DNA of 64,000 bases. Source: Planctomycetota bacterium. Its GTDB lineage: Bacteria > Planctomycetota > UBA8108 > UBA1146. Both the position numbers and the translations under genes were made by a program. Below are positions 1-8,186 of the stretch, in pieces (the first letter of the stretch is position 1; each line of letters opens with the position of its first letter). The stretch covers positions 178,110-242,109 of the forward strand of contig JAAZXB010000001.1 in assembly GCA_014240375.1 (NCBI GenBank), read 5' to 3'. The notes under the pieces were generated by a model. That model saw nothing but the letters and a program-made list of their open reading frames with translations. It was not told the origin of the DNA and ran no database searches.

Positions 1-200
1 AAGTGTTGAACATCGTTGCTCAGGATCCGATAGGTCGGGGCGAACCAGCGAGATACGGCAGCGGTTCCAGCACACGCGTCGAGAAGAGTTTGACCTGGAT
101 CCAACAGATCACGTACTGCACCGTCGAGGAATTCTTCGCACAGTCTCGTCTTGGCTCCCATGTACCAAAGGGTTCGTAATTCTGCCAGATCTCTGCTCAT
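1..200 (-). CDS. D12-class (Dam-like) adenine DNA methylase, N-terminal fragment
   Basis: Only the first 66 residues lie inside the window; the gene runs off the left edge. The N-terminus has the YMGAKTRL motif (the Y-x-G-x-K element of Dam-type enzymes), and residues 38-47 read LLDACAGTAAVSRW, matching the SAM-binding DxFAGTGxV motif I of D12-class N6-adenine methylases. The family transfers a methyl group from SAM to adenine N6 in DNA. The ATG at 198-200 shares an ATGA overlap with the stop of the upstream SRPBCC gene, so the two are co-transcribed. The Phe of the usual FAGTG is Cys here. The target-recognition domain and the catalytic DPPY motif are outside the window, so specificity is unknown. 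Confidence 0.75.
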   Translation of the reverse strand, partial: MSRDLAELRTLWYMGAKTRLCEEFLDGAVRDLLDPGQTLLDACAGTAAVSRWFAPTYRILSNDVQH

Positions 201-763
201 CCGTGACTACCCACCCGTTCGAGAATTTCGCGAAGACTGGCGAGCCAATCCCTCTGCAGATCGGCACAGCGCACAGCACGCCGTCCGATGATGAGAGAAG
301 CCCAACCCTTCCATGATGACACGAATTCGACCAGAGAGCCGCCGCCGTCCGCCATGATCATCAAGCGCACCTGACTTCTGAAAGGCCCTCTCCCAGCATC
401 CCAGGAGATGCCCCTCAGCGGGAGTGCGTTCGAGTCCTGAGAACCTGCAATGGAGATAACTTCGTCTTGCATGATCACACCGCCAGAGAGGGGTGCCCCC
501 CCCCAGGGTTGCCAGATCAGTTCAAATCGTGATCCCGGTTTCCACGCCTCTCCCTGGATCCACCGAGCAGATTCCAGGCCCTGGCACCACCGAGGCCATT
601 CCTCCAGCTTGGAAATCGACTCCCAAGTCTCCTTGGGCTCGATGTTGAACCAGGTGGTTTCACGAACCGAGAGTATACGCAAGGTTTCCGGAACCCCTCC
701 CTGGGCCAGGTCGGACCCACTCCATGCTCGAAGAGCCCGCAGTGAGGCCCCAGCGTCCGGCAT
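197..763 (-). CDS. SRPBCC (START/polyketide cyclase-like) domain protein
   Basis: A 188-residue protein. Residues from about 35 on (ETTWFNIEPKETWESISKLE) match the beginning of an SRPBCC ligand-binding fold: a strand, then a helix with W-x-x-I-S, then W-P-R-W, followed by a charged alternating beta-sheet region and a long C-terminal helix. Such proteins bind hydrophobic ligands in a cavity; no catalytic residues can be assigned. The ATG at 763 is chosen because GGAG lies 7 bases upstream; a TTG 27 bases earlier is also in frame. The gene overlaps the downstream adenine methylase by ATGA, so they form one operon, though a functional link is not obvious. Ligand unknown. Confidence 0.65.
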   Translation of the reverse strand: MPDAGASLRALRAWSGSDLAQGGVPETLRILSVRETTWFNIEPKETWESISKLEEWPRWCQGLESARWIQGEAWKPGSRFELIWQPWGGAPLSGGVIMQDEVISIAGSQDSNALPLRGISWDAGRGPFRSQVRLMIMADGGGSLVEFVSSWKGWASLIIGRRAVRCADLQRDWLASLREILERVGSHG

Positions 764-943
764 TCTGTGTCTCCTGCTGGATGGGGTCAAGTCCAGCGAC
801 TCAGATCAGATGACAAGTTGCATTTACCCTGTAATAATATGAATAGACTCAGGAATTGATGGGCAATCCCTCACGATCCCCATCGAGGCCTGATCTCTGC
901 AGAGCAAATTACTTTGGATCCATTTGAAGGGCGTATTTGTTTC

Positions 944-1411
944 ATGGCTCGACCTCTTCTGCCATTGGTGCAGGCCATCATCCTTTGCGACAGAGTTTAC
1001 AAGGATGACGAGACACGCAAATGCGTGCTGGCTGGCACTTTCAACCAGATCCCCTTGGCGGAGTTCCCTTGTGAATATCAGCCCGCATCACTGTACCTCA
1101 ATCTGAGTGATTTCTCCGGTCACCACACCGTTTCATTCCGTTTCAAACGTCTCGCAGATGACTCCATTCTCGAAGAGAGTCCCGATTTCCCCCTCGAACA
1201 TTCAGATCGCAGAGAACACCACGAGTGCATCTTTGAACTGCCACCGATGGAATTCCCAGAACCGGGACGCTACACCTGGGAAGTGGTCTTCAACGGAACC
1301 GATGTGATCGGTACCGCCGACGTGGAAGCGGTATTGATGGAACTCAGCAGTCATGAAGAAGAGTTGAATGAGGGCCCGCAAAATGAGGGCCCGCAAGAGG
1401 AACAGAACTGA
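944..1411 (+). CDS. DUF6941 family protein
   Basis: A 155-residue soluble protein beginning MARPLLPLVQAIILCDRVYK. The early 'ICDRV' followed by a beta-rich domain (GTFNQI, LYLNLSDF, VSFRFKRLADDSIL, PGRYTWEVVFNG) is typical of the DUF6941 family, common in planctomycetes and of unknown function. It resembles a beta-sandwich. An in-frame TTG at 914 exists, but the ATG at 944 fits family N-termini better. The C-terminal tail is acidic and contains a 15-base tandem duplication (NEGPQ twice), probably a recent slippage event. It is divergent from the SRPBCC gene and convergent with the HEAT-like gene. Confidence 0.6.
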   Translation: MARPLLPLVQAIILCDRVYKDDETRKCVLAGTFNQIPLAEFPCEYQPASLYLNLSDFSGHHTVSFRFKRLADDSILEESPDFPLEHSDRREHHECIFELPPMEFPEPGRYTWEVVFNGTDVIGTADVEAVLMELSSHEEELNEGPQNEGPQEEQN

Positions 1412-1424
1412 TCGTCTTTTCTGC

Positions 1425-1460
1425 AGCACATCACTGCAGTACATCACTGCAGTACATCTC
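1425..1460. repeat. 13-base tandem repeat
   Basis: The unit ACATCACTGCAGT occurs twice in full with a partial copy on each side, just after the DUF6941 stop codon. It lies immediately before the 8-base repeat block. No coding potential is associated with it. Confidence 0.7.
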
Positions 1461-1503
1461 CTCGACCACTCCCGTCGAGGGATCATGCCCGGGCCGATGA
1501 CCT

Positions 1504-1607
1504 CGTCACACCGTCACACCGTCACACCGTCACACTGTCACACCGTCACACCGTCACACCGTCACTCCGTCACTCCGTCGCTCCGTCGCTCCGTCACTCC
1601 GTCGCTC
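1504..1607. repeat. 8-base tandem repeat, about 13 units
   Basis: Thirteen head-to-tail copies of CGTCACAC and variants (TGTCACAC, CGTCACTC, CGTCGCTC). The first seven copies are nearly identical and the last six carry shared substitutions, which suggests stepwise slippage. The block sits between two convergent genes and its right end overlaps the last codons of the HEAT-like gene, so copy-number change would alter that C-terminus. There are no spacers, so this is a microsatellite and not CRISPR. Confidence 0.9.
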
Positions 1608-1914
1608 CATCACCATCCGCTTCCCCCTTGGATGCTGGTTCCACTCCAATAATCTTGTTGAAGTGTCCACGTAGGATCTGAATCTTCCCTGGTTTGAGAT
1701 TCACCAGTTGTTCCTCGAATAACTCACGAAGTCGATGACGAGCCAGCAAAGCTGTAACCCTCGCAGCAACTCTCGGACTCGGATCCCTCAGCGTGGGAGC
1801 CATGACTCTGGCCTCATCCACTCCCGGACCGAGAGCGAGGACCTCCTTCAACAGCGCCTTTCGCTCCCGCCCCCGCGATTCGAGATATTTCTCCAACAAA
1901 TCTTCGGGGATCAT
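1594..1914 (-). CDS. small HEAT-repeat-like protein
   Basis: A 106-residue protein (MIPEDLLEKYLESRGRERKA...). Residues 30-65, LGPGVDEARVMAPTLRDPSP followed by RVAARVTALLARHR, look like one HEAT-type helical hairpin with the usual DPSPRVAARV turn. No enzymatic motif is seen. The ATG at 1914 overlaps the stop of the upstream MuiA-like gene (ATGA), making it the last gene of a three-gene operon; a longer frame starting at 1965 would overlap that gene deeply and is less likely. The C-terminal Gly-Asp-Gly-rich residues are encoded by the edge of the 8-base tandem repeat. Probably an adaptor; function unknown. Confidence 0.6.
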   Translation of the reverse strand: MIPEDLLEKYLESRGRERKALLKEVLALGPGVDEARVMAPTLRDPSPRVAARVTALLARHRLRELFEEQLVNLKPGKIQILRGHFNKIIGVEPASKGEADGDGATE

Positions 1915-3575
1915 CTCAATCGCTCCAGAAGTTGTGCCTGATCCTTCTTTGCAGTGGCAATCCATTGCAAGATGAACTGGTTGGTTGCACCGGGTTCAAG
2001 CGAAACGACCCAGCGCACGATTCCATCCTCATCCAGAACCGGCTCCGGTGTGGTATCCGATCCCAGTTCGACATCGATTTCATTCAAGGTGCTGTGAGGA
2101 ATCCGATCCACCAGTTCGAAGGGAACACCCGTAGGAAACACCGAATCCACCGTGATCCTGAATGCTTTTTTCAGTTCGAGCTTGTTGCTGAAGGAACCAG
2201 CAGAGCCAGAGTGATCCTCGATCTCTACCTTTCGAACCCGGATGCGGCCCTCTGATCCGAAATGGCGCGAGAATTCCTGCCCCGCTGCGACTCGTTCCAC
2301 CCGCCCATCTCCAACATAGGATCCTTCGCGAAAGCAGCTGACCTGACCAGCCAAGAGGGGTGCGCCGCTTCCGTTGGTCAATCTCGCACGACGAAACACA
2401 TGAGGACTCAGCAATGGAATCGACTGGTAATCGAGTTGCGCATCCATCTGCTGCTCAGAAATCGTCACCGAATGGACACTTCCGTCGGATGGAATGCTTG
2501 CTATGGCCCTCACATCAAATCGAATCGGCCCCGATCCAGAAACGACCTCTGCTCCGACCAGGCTGCTGGCAGGTTTTTTTGCTGGGATTGCCGCTTTAGC
2601 CATCGCCCTCCCCCTGTAGGAATCGCTTTCTCTCCTGACTGATGACACATCGGCCACGGGCTCTGCTCTGCGAACCACCGCATCTACACGTACGGGTATC
2701 AATGACGGCGGAGCCAACCCCAGTGAAGATCGAGCAGTCGAAAGGGTCAGCTTCACATCATTCCAGTCTTCTCCACTCTGCTGAATCACCTGGCCTCGAG
2801 CGATCCAGTTGACCTTCGAGGTCTCCTCGTCGAGTCTGGCCTCGTGAACAGGAACCCAACGTGCACCGGGAACATCGTGTGCCAACTCAACCGTACCGGT
2901 CCCCTCTTCCTGAGCTTGAATCAAGACGATCGCTGTCCATGTGGTTCGAGTGCTACCTTGCATCAGAGGAATCAAGTCCCCTTGGATGTCATCCCGTCTG
3001 ACCAGGAATTCTGACATCTGGATCTCCAGTTGATCTCGTTGGAGCGAATGCTCGAGTTGCCGATCTGCAATCCACTGCTGCGCTTCTACGATTTGAGCGG
3101 CGCTGGTATGCCCGAGGATTCCACCTTTCCCGACCTTTGAAACAGCACCTGCGAGGATCTTTGCGAGGCGCTGGGTGAGAAGCTTGAGCCGCTCAATTTC
3201 CTCAATCCTGGCTTCCACTCCTTGCAGTTGGTCCTCCACCAGGGCCAGTTGGTGACTCAGGTCCTTGACCTCTTTCTGGAAATCTTCCAGGTGCACCTCC
3301 CGCTCCATGCGAACGCCAAGTACCAGTCCAGGGAGATCCAGCAGTCGAGCCCTGACACTGGAAGGGTCGAGGCGATGAGGAAGTCCCTTGAGGATCACTT
3401 CCTTCGATCCGATCGGCATCTCCACTGGAATGCTGCGATGGACTCGTGCGCGATCCTCAAAAACTGTCACGGCAGATGGGGCCACTACCACGCCATCGGA
3501 AATCGTGGCTCCATCGGTCATCACTGGAAGATGCAAGAGCACGGTCAATGTAGTGAGCAGGATGGACTTTCTCAT
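1911..3575 (-). CDS. exported MuiA-family (DUF4140/DUF4139) protein, copy 1
   Basis: A 554-residue protein with a signal peptide (MRKSILLTTLTVLLHLPVMT). The N-terminal DUF4140 part (VTVFEDRARVHRS... GLPHRLDPSSVRARL) is followed by a coiled coil around residues 95-130 and then the DUF4139 domain (TWTAIVLIQ..., SGEDWNDVKLTLSTA). This is the architecture of 'mucoidy inhibitor A' proteins, thought to be cell-envelope proteins of unknown activity. It overlaps its paralogue upstream by 4 bases and the HEAT-like gene downstream by 4 bases. The tandem pair arose by duplication but has diverged strongly. Family assignment is good; function is not known. Confidence 0.75.
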   Translation of the reverse strand: MRKSILLTTLTVLLHLPVMTDGATISDGVVVAPSAVTVFEDRARVHRSIPVEMPIGSKEVILKGLPHRLDPSSVRARLLDLPGLVLGVRMEREVHLEDFQKEVKDLSHQLALVEDQLQGVEARIEEIERLKLLTQRLAKILAGAVSKVGKGGILGHTSAAQIVEAQQWIADRQLEHSLQRDQLEIQMSEFLVRRDDIQGDLIPLMQGSTRTTWTAIVLIQAQEEGTGTVELAHDVPGARWVPVHEARLDEETSKVNWIARGQVIQQSGEDWNDVKLTLSTARSSLGLAPPSLIPVRVDAVVRRAEPVADVSSVRRESDSYRGRAMAKAAIPAKKPASSLVGAEVVSGSGPIRFDVRAIASIPSDGSVHSVTISEQQMDAQLDYQSIPLLSPHVFRRARLTNGSGAPLLAGQVSCFREGSYVGDGRVERVAAGQEFSRHFGSEGRIRVRKVEIEDHSGSAGSFSNKLELKKAFRITVDSVFPTGVPFELVDRIPHSTLNEIDVELGSDTTPEPVLDEDGIVRWVVSLEPGATNQFILQWIATAKKDQAQLLERLR

Positions 3576-5479
3576 CGTCCCTCCTCCTCTCCACGTTCAG
3601 GTGCTTCTCGCCTCATCAGTTCAACATCTAGCGGCGCCTCGATCGACCATATGAACTCGATCGATTCAGTGATTCCAGCGGCCAGGTCAACCTCCCAGGA
3701 GAGTAGCCCTGATTTTGAATCCAGTCCCTCTGGAAGTGGCGCAGACTTGGTCCGATCCACTCTGATCTTCAGAGATTCCGATTCTGTGAAGGGGATCCGC
3801 TCTCGGATCAACACCTGAACCATTCCATCGTGGAAATTAGTGATCTTCAAGCGCAGGTCCGTCTGGTAAATCTTGGCCTTCGAGAAGAGGCCCACTTCAT
3901 CTTCTGACTCTCTCTGGATTCTTTCGACCACTACCTGCCCGTCGACACCCAGATTCAGTTCCAGATCCTCACCTGGTGCGGTGGTTTCTATCCAGGCCTG
4001 TCCCAGGTAATCCTCATCGAGGAACACTGACACCGAACCACTCAGCAACGGATCGGATCCGGACAAGGATGCAATGACGCGCCTGAACACGGCTGTGCTC
4101 AGTTCAGGAACACACGTCCTTTCCTCATCAAACTCGAGATTCTTGACCGAGTAGAGCAGCCTGTGCTGCTGGCCATCGGATGGAATCGCCTCTGGCTTGA
4201 CCGACGAAAAAATCCTCAAGAATCCACGGTTGGAATTGGAGGGCAATTGCCCGCGATATCTTTGAGATTTGTACTGGTTCCCGTTTGACTCCAACCGACC
4301 GTACCGCAAGGACTTCTCTTCCGATCCCAGGGAAAGACCCTCTGCGATGGTCAAGGTTTCGGATTCTGGATCCGAGTACCATGCCAGTTGGTTTCTTTTG
4401 AACTCATACACTTCGCCGAGTTTGCCTGCTGTCTCCTGTGGGGCGAGCGTCAGCCTGATTCCCAGGTCCATTTCTCGGCCAGGGATATCCCCAAAGCCGT
4501 ACCCAGCGAAATCCTTCTTGTAGGCATCTTGACCCAGATCATCTTGATCCAGAAAACGCTCTCGACCGATCACCAACGACGCCAACTCCGGGATCCCCGA
4601 TCCTTGCTCCGGAGTGGAAGTCGAAAATCGTACCTGGACTTCTGGCCAATCCTCTCCGGTAGCCTGTGCAACCACTGCAAAGGCTCGAATCTGCAGCGAC
4701 CCTGTACCTGAATTCACATCGATCTCGTAGTGAGGTCGCCAGGTCGCCTGTGGTATCAAGTAGCGCACTCGAATCGCTCCACCTTTGCCGGTCAGATCCT
4801 GGAGCCCGACATGAATCACCGCTCTCTCACGGTTTCCGATCTGCTCCAGATACGCCAGTTCCTCACGGGCCTGCTGATGAAGATTCTTGGCTTCTCGGAT
4901 GCGAGGTGCCAACGTTGCTCTGGAGCTGGCTGCATCTGCCATTCCTTGTTGCACCAGATCCAACAACCCTGCCCAGTGGGTCAAGTCCAGCAGATTCGCT
5001 CCGTCATGGTCTTCATCGAGTTCTGGAAGTAGTTCGGCGAAACGGGAACGCATCCTCTTCAGGGCGGCGTCTTCACGTTGCAAGGCGAGCAACTGCTCCT
5101 TTCGCTCCTTGAGCAGGATTCTCTTCGCCTGGGTCTTCTCCGATTCCACAGGCTCACCGCGATGGCGTTGAACCTGAACCGAAGCCGCCGAGAGATCAGG
5201 GGAACCACTGACCTCGATCGACGCGTCGATGATCGATGCGGGAAGTGGGCCAATTCGAATCGCCCTCAATCCGATCTCTCCCTCGGTGACACCAATCGTT
5301 CTCTCGACTCTTGCATGACCCGAGTAGATGATCACGGCGGTCACTTCACCCGCCACCCCATTTGTGGTGTCCTCCACCCCGTTCGCGGCATGCAGCAGGG
5401 TGGGAATTCCTGCGCAGATGGTCAGGAGGATGACCAGCCATGGTCGTTGGCAGTCTCGGGTAGAAGGACAAGGGACCAT
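3572..5479 (-). CDS. exported MuiA-family (DUF4140/DUF4139) protein, copy 2
   Basis: A 635-residue paralogue of the downstream gene. After a hydrophobic leader (WLVILLTICAGIPTLLHA) come a DUF4140-like region (VIIYSGHARVERTIGV... GPLPASIIDASIEV), a basic coiled coil (residues about 115-145) and a DUF4139 region (RYLIPQATWRPHYEI, TGEDWPEVQVRFSTSTP). The ATG at 5479 is preferred because GGTGGAG lies 5 bases upstream; ATG codons at 5509 and 5521 are also in frame. The last residues are very charged (RREAPERGEEEGR). It heads a three-gene operon. It is likely periplasmic or envelope-associated; molecular role unknown. Confidence 0.75.
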   Translation of the reverse strand: MVPCPSTRDCQRPWLVILLTICAGIPTLLHAANGVEDTTNGVAGEVTAVIIYSGHARVERTIGVTEGEIGLRAIRIGPLPASIIDASIEVSGSPDLSAASVQVQRHRGEPVESEKTQAKRILLKERKEQLLALQREDAALKRMRSRFAELLPELDEDHDGANLLDLTHWAGLLDLVQQGMADAASSRATLAPRIREAKNLHQQAREELAYLEQIGNRERAVIHVGLQDLTGKGGAIRVRYLIPQATWRPHYEIDVNSGTGSLQIRAFAVVAQATGEDWPEVQVRFSTSTPEQGSGIPELASLVIGRERFLDQDDLGQDAYKKDFAGYGFGDIPGREMDLGIRLTLAPQETAGKLGEVYEFKRNQLAWYSDPESETLTIAEGLSLGSEEKSLRYGRLESNGNQYKSQRYRGQLPSNSNRGFLRIFSSVKPEAIPSDGQQHRLLYSVKNLEFDEERTCVPELSTAVFRRVIASLSGSDPLLSGSVSVFLDEDYLGQAWIETTAPGEDLELNLGVDGQVVVERIQRESEDEVGLFSKAKIYQTDLRLKITNFHDGMVQVLIRERIPFTESESLKIRVDRTKSAPLPEGLDSKSGLLSWEVDLAAGITESIEFIWSIEAPLDVELMRREAPERGEEEGR

Positions 5480-5562
5480 TTCTCCACCTTTCTGGTGACG
5501 ATTCGACATCACTCTACTCATCCGGGAGTCGAAGGACGACTCCCTTCACTCGCTGGAACTCA

Positions 5563-6267
5563 TCACTGTTCAATTTGTTCCAGCCGCTCCACTCTGTATT
5601 GCAACTCCTGTACCAGTTTCTCGAGACGATCGAGCCTGCCCGGTCCCGCAGACTGTGTGTTCAGTGGCTGTGTATCCGTTGACTGCGGGCTGGTTTCATT
5701 GTGGGGTCGAGCCTCGGAAGTGGTGATCCCCGTCTCTTCAGCGACTCGCTGACGTTGGATGGCGGACTCTGGTTGGAGCAGGTGACCCCAGCGCACTCCG
5801 CGCCTGACTCCTTCGGGACTGAATCGACTGGCCAGAGGAGGAGAATGCTCCGCCAGATCCCGCAGTACATCCTCCAGGGTTGAAAGGTCCGGTACATCTT
5901 TCATCCGAGAAGCACGGGTTCTCAACTCTCCGAGGGTTTGAGGACCACGCAGAAGCATCTCGGCCAGAACCGCCATCGCCTGACCGGTCAGAGCCAGTCG
6001 CCCCGTCAGTTCCTGGCGCCATTTTCCGACACGGGATCCCGCGCCATGAACCTGCGTGGCAAATCCTGCTCGACCCAGTCCCGTGAGAACCTCATCGACT
6101 TCATCTTCCATCCAGGAGACCACCGGATCACGACTCGATTTCTGATTACAACCGACGACGACCTGGTTGAGGGTCAACGGATAGGAATGTGGAGTCGTCA
6201 GCGATTTCTCGATGAGGACCCCCAGGACTCTTTGCTGACGCTCATCAAAGATGATTGGATCTGACAT
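5563..6267 (-). CDS. yceH: YceH/UPF0502 (DUF480) family protein
   Basis: A 234-residue protein closely matching the DUF480 family: FDERQQRVLGVLIEKSLTTP, then YPLTLNQVVVGCNQKSSRDPV, then LTGQAMAVLAEMLLRGPQTLGEL. These are two winged-helix DNA-binding-like domains in tandem (about 5-90 and 95-170). The C-terminus adds a short coiled coil (DRLEKLVQELQYRVERLEQIE), also typical of the family. A regulatory role is presumed but not established. The ATG at 6267 has GGAG 9 bases upstream; a GTG at 6282 is the alternative. It diverges from the SpoU methylase gene across a 215-base gap. Confidence 0.85.
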   Translation of the reverse strand: MSDPIIFDERQQRVLGVLIEKSLTTPHSYPLTLNQVVVGCNQKSSRDPVVSWMEDEVDEVLTGLGRAGFATQVHGAGSRVGKWRQELTGRLALTGQAMAVLAEMLLRGPQTLGELRTRASRMKDVPDLSTLEDVLRDLAEHSPPLASRFSPEGVRRGVRWGHLLQPESAIQRQRVAEETGITTSEARPHNETSPQSTDTQPLNTQSAGPGRLDRLEKLVQELQYRVERLEQIEQ

Positions 6268-6482
6268 GAGATTTTTCTCCACTGCGATTGTCCGCTGATC
6301 TGGAATTGACCGGATTCTGCTAAGTAAGACAGGGTACGGCGAGAAACGAGGCGGATCGAGGGTGCATTCACTTCATCCTCACCTCCACCACTTCATCGCT
6401 TGATTCTCCAGCGGTTCTGATTCGCTTCCACCGCAGTAACGGGCTAACCTTCCCTGATCCAACTCCAGACCAGAGGGAAAAG

Positions 6483-7082
6483 ATGTCTCGTAAGCGAAGA
6501 ATCGATCAGCACAGGGCAGACGCCGACCAACGGGATCACAGGACGCGGCCCGAGTTGTACTTGATTCTCGACAACATCCGAAGCCTGTCCAATGTTGGCT
6601 CCATCTTTCGAGCCGCCGACGGATTCGGCACGCGCAAGATCTTCTTGTGCGGCATCACCCCCACACCACCTCGACCGGAAATTGCCAAGATCTCACTCGG
6701 AGCCGAAGAAACCACCGCATGGGAGCAAATGGAAGACCCTGCCAAGGCGGTGAGGGTGCTACAAAATCAAGGAGTCACTGTTCTCGCGCTGGAGCAAACA
6801 GATTCTTCAACTCCCCTCTACGATGCCGTGCTACCTCATCCGCTGGCGATCGTGGTAGGCCACGAGGTGGTTGGAGTCGATGAACAGGTTCTTCACCTGT
6901 GTGACGGGTCCATCGAGATTCCGATGTTTGGATCCAAGCATTCCCACAATGTCGCCACCGCAACGGGCGTGATCCTATCCGAGGTTCGAAGAAATTGGCT
7001 GTCGATGGAAAATCCCACACCATGGGAACTCCATGGTGACGACAATTCTATAAGTCCTCATACCGAAAAGGACACCCGATGA
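6483..7082 (+). CDS. SpoU/TrmH-type RNA 2'-O-methyltransferase
   Basis: A 199-residue SPOUT enzyme. Motif 1 is LDNIRSLSNVGSIFRAADGF (residues 29-48), motif 2 AIVVGHEVVGV, motif 3 IPMFGSKHSHNVATATGVIL; together they form the trefoil-knot SAM site. The motif 1 Asn and Arg are present, and motif 3 has His where SLN is most common. The family methylates ribose 2'-OH in tRNA or rRNA; the exact nucleotide cannot be told from sequence. It is short, with no extra substrate-recognition domain apart from a basic N-terminus (SRKRRIDQHR). GAGGGA precedes the ATG. It overlaps the following RNase HII-like gene by ATGA. Confidence 0.88.
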   Translation: MSRKRRIDQHRADADQRDHRTRPELYLILDNIRSLSNVGSIFRAADGFGTRKIFLCGITPTPPRPEIAKISLGAEETTAWEQMEDPAKAVRVLQNQGVTVLALEQTDSSTPLYDAVLPHPLAIVVGHEVVGVDEQVLHLCDGSIEIPMFGSKHSHNVATATGVILSEVRRNWLSMENPTPWELHGDDNSISPHTEKDTR

Positions 7083-8056
7083 CTCAGTGGCTCGCAGGAA
7101 TCGATGAAGCGGGATATGGACCTCGGCTCGGTCCGATGGTCGTCGCCATGGCGACCTTGAAATGTGAAGAGGAAGTCACAGCACTCGATCCATGGAAGCA
7201 GCTGGCTCCCTTGATCGGTGAGGCCGGACGAAAAAAATCGGACGTCATCTCGATTGCCGATTCAAAAAAATTACACCGCTCTGGCACCGGAGATCTCTCA
7301 CGACTCGAAGAAGGCGTCCTCTCATTCGTCGCTGTAGAGAGGGGCTCATTGCCTCGCACCTTTCGAGAACTGATCGATCATTGCACCCAGGGCAGGTCCG
7401 GCTATCTCGATCAGTATCCCTGGTACCGCGGATCCGATCTTGAATTACCCCATTCCTGCGCTGCCATGAACCTCAATGGCAAGATCCGAAGACTGGAACG
7501 GCAACTGGATCGTGCCTCGATTCAAGCCGGAGAAGTAAGAGCGATTCCACTCGAGGTCAGGGAATTCAATTCGGAAGTCATCGCACATGGCAGCAAGGGA
7601 AAAGTAGATGCCTGGGCGATGGGACGATTCTTGAAGTGGCTATGGCTTCAGAAGGATCGGCAGCAGATCGAAGCATGGGCCGACCGTCTGGGAGGAACCG
7701 AGAGGTATGGACCTCTGCTGATTCCCCTGTTTGATGATTCCCATTTCAAGATTCTCGAACAGAACCGTGATCGGCAATCTTATCGAGCCACATCCTCGGA
7801 TGGAGACCGTGTCCTCAGGGTTCACTTTCGCAAGGATTGTGAACAGTTCAGTTTCTGTACTGCACTGGCATCCATGACCGCCAAGTATCTCAGGGAACTC
7901 CACATGGTGCTGCTCAACCGCTGGTGGTCGACCCACGTCACGAATCTGAAGCCCACGGCTGGCTATCCCCAGGATGCGGGTCGATTCATCGGTGAGGTGG
8001 AAGCAGCACGCAAGGATCTGGGGATCGAATCGTCATTGCTGGTGAGAAGTCGATAG
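7079..8056 (+). CDS. RNase HII-like protein with altered GRG motif
   Basis: A 325-residue protein, about 100 longer than typical RNase HII. It keeps GIDEAGYGPRLGPMVVA (residues 7-23, Asp9 and Glu10), ADSKKL (60-65), a later acidic site in PLFDDSHF (Asp219/220), the block KDCEQFSF...ALASMTAKYLREL (Asp253), and GYPQD near residue 296. These match the four catalytic carboxylates and the ASILAK and GYPT motifs of RNase HII, which cuts RNA in RNA-DNA hybrids. In place of the G-R-G (or G-K-G) motif that senses the RNA-DNA junction it has G12-Y13-G14, and there is an extra middle region (residues 70-190). It is likely a nuclease of the family, with possibly different specificity. Co-transcribed with the SpoU methylase. 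Confidence 0.75.
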   Translation: MTQWLAGIDEAGYGPRLGPMVVAMATLKCEEEVTALDPWKQLAPLIGEAGRKKSDVISIADSKKLHRSGTGDLSRLEEGVLSFVAVERGSLPRTFRELIDHCTQGRSGYLDQYPWYRGSDLELPHSCAAMNLNGKIRRLERQLDRASIQAGEVRAIPLEVREFNSEVIAHGSKGKVDAWAMGRFLKWLWLQKDRQQIEAWADRLGGTERYGPLLIPLFDDSHFKILEQNRDRQSYRATSSDGDRVLRVHFRKDCEQFSFCTALASMTAKYLRELHMVLLNRWWSTHVTNLKPTAGYPQDAGRFIGEVEAARKDLGIESSLLVRSR

Positions 8057-8186
8057 GCGCCGAATGAACTCTACTGGAGCGGTTTCGTTGCCAATTGTGT
8101 GGCTCTAGGCTACCGTTTCATCCGTCCCAGCACGCCTCGTTCTCGCTCCTCGCGAATTCCAGGCGACATCCTCGAAGGAGTTTCTC

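Noticed and set aside
1504-1607. Regular repeats resembling a CRISPR array
   Set aside because: Units are 8 bases with no spacers and no cas genes nearby; this is a microsatellite.
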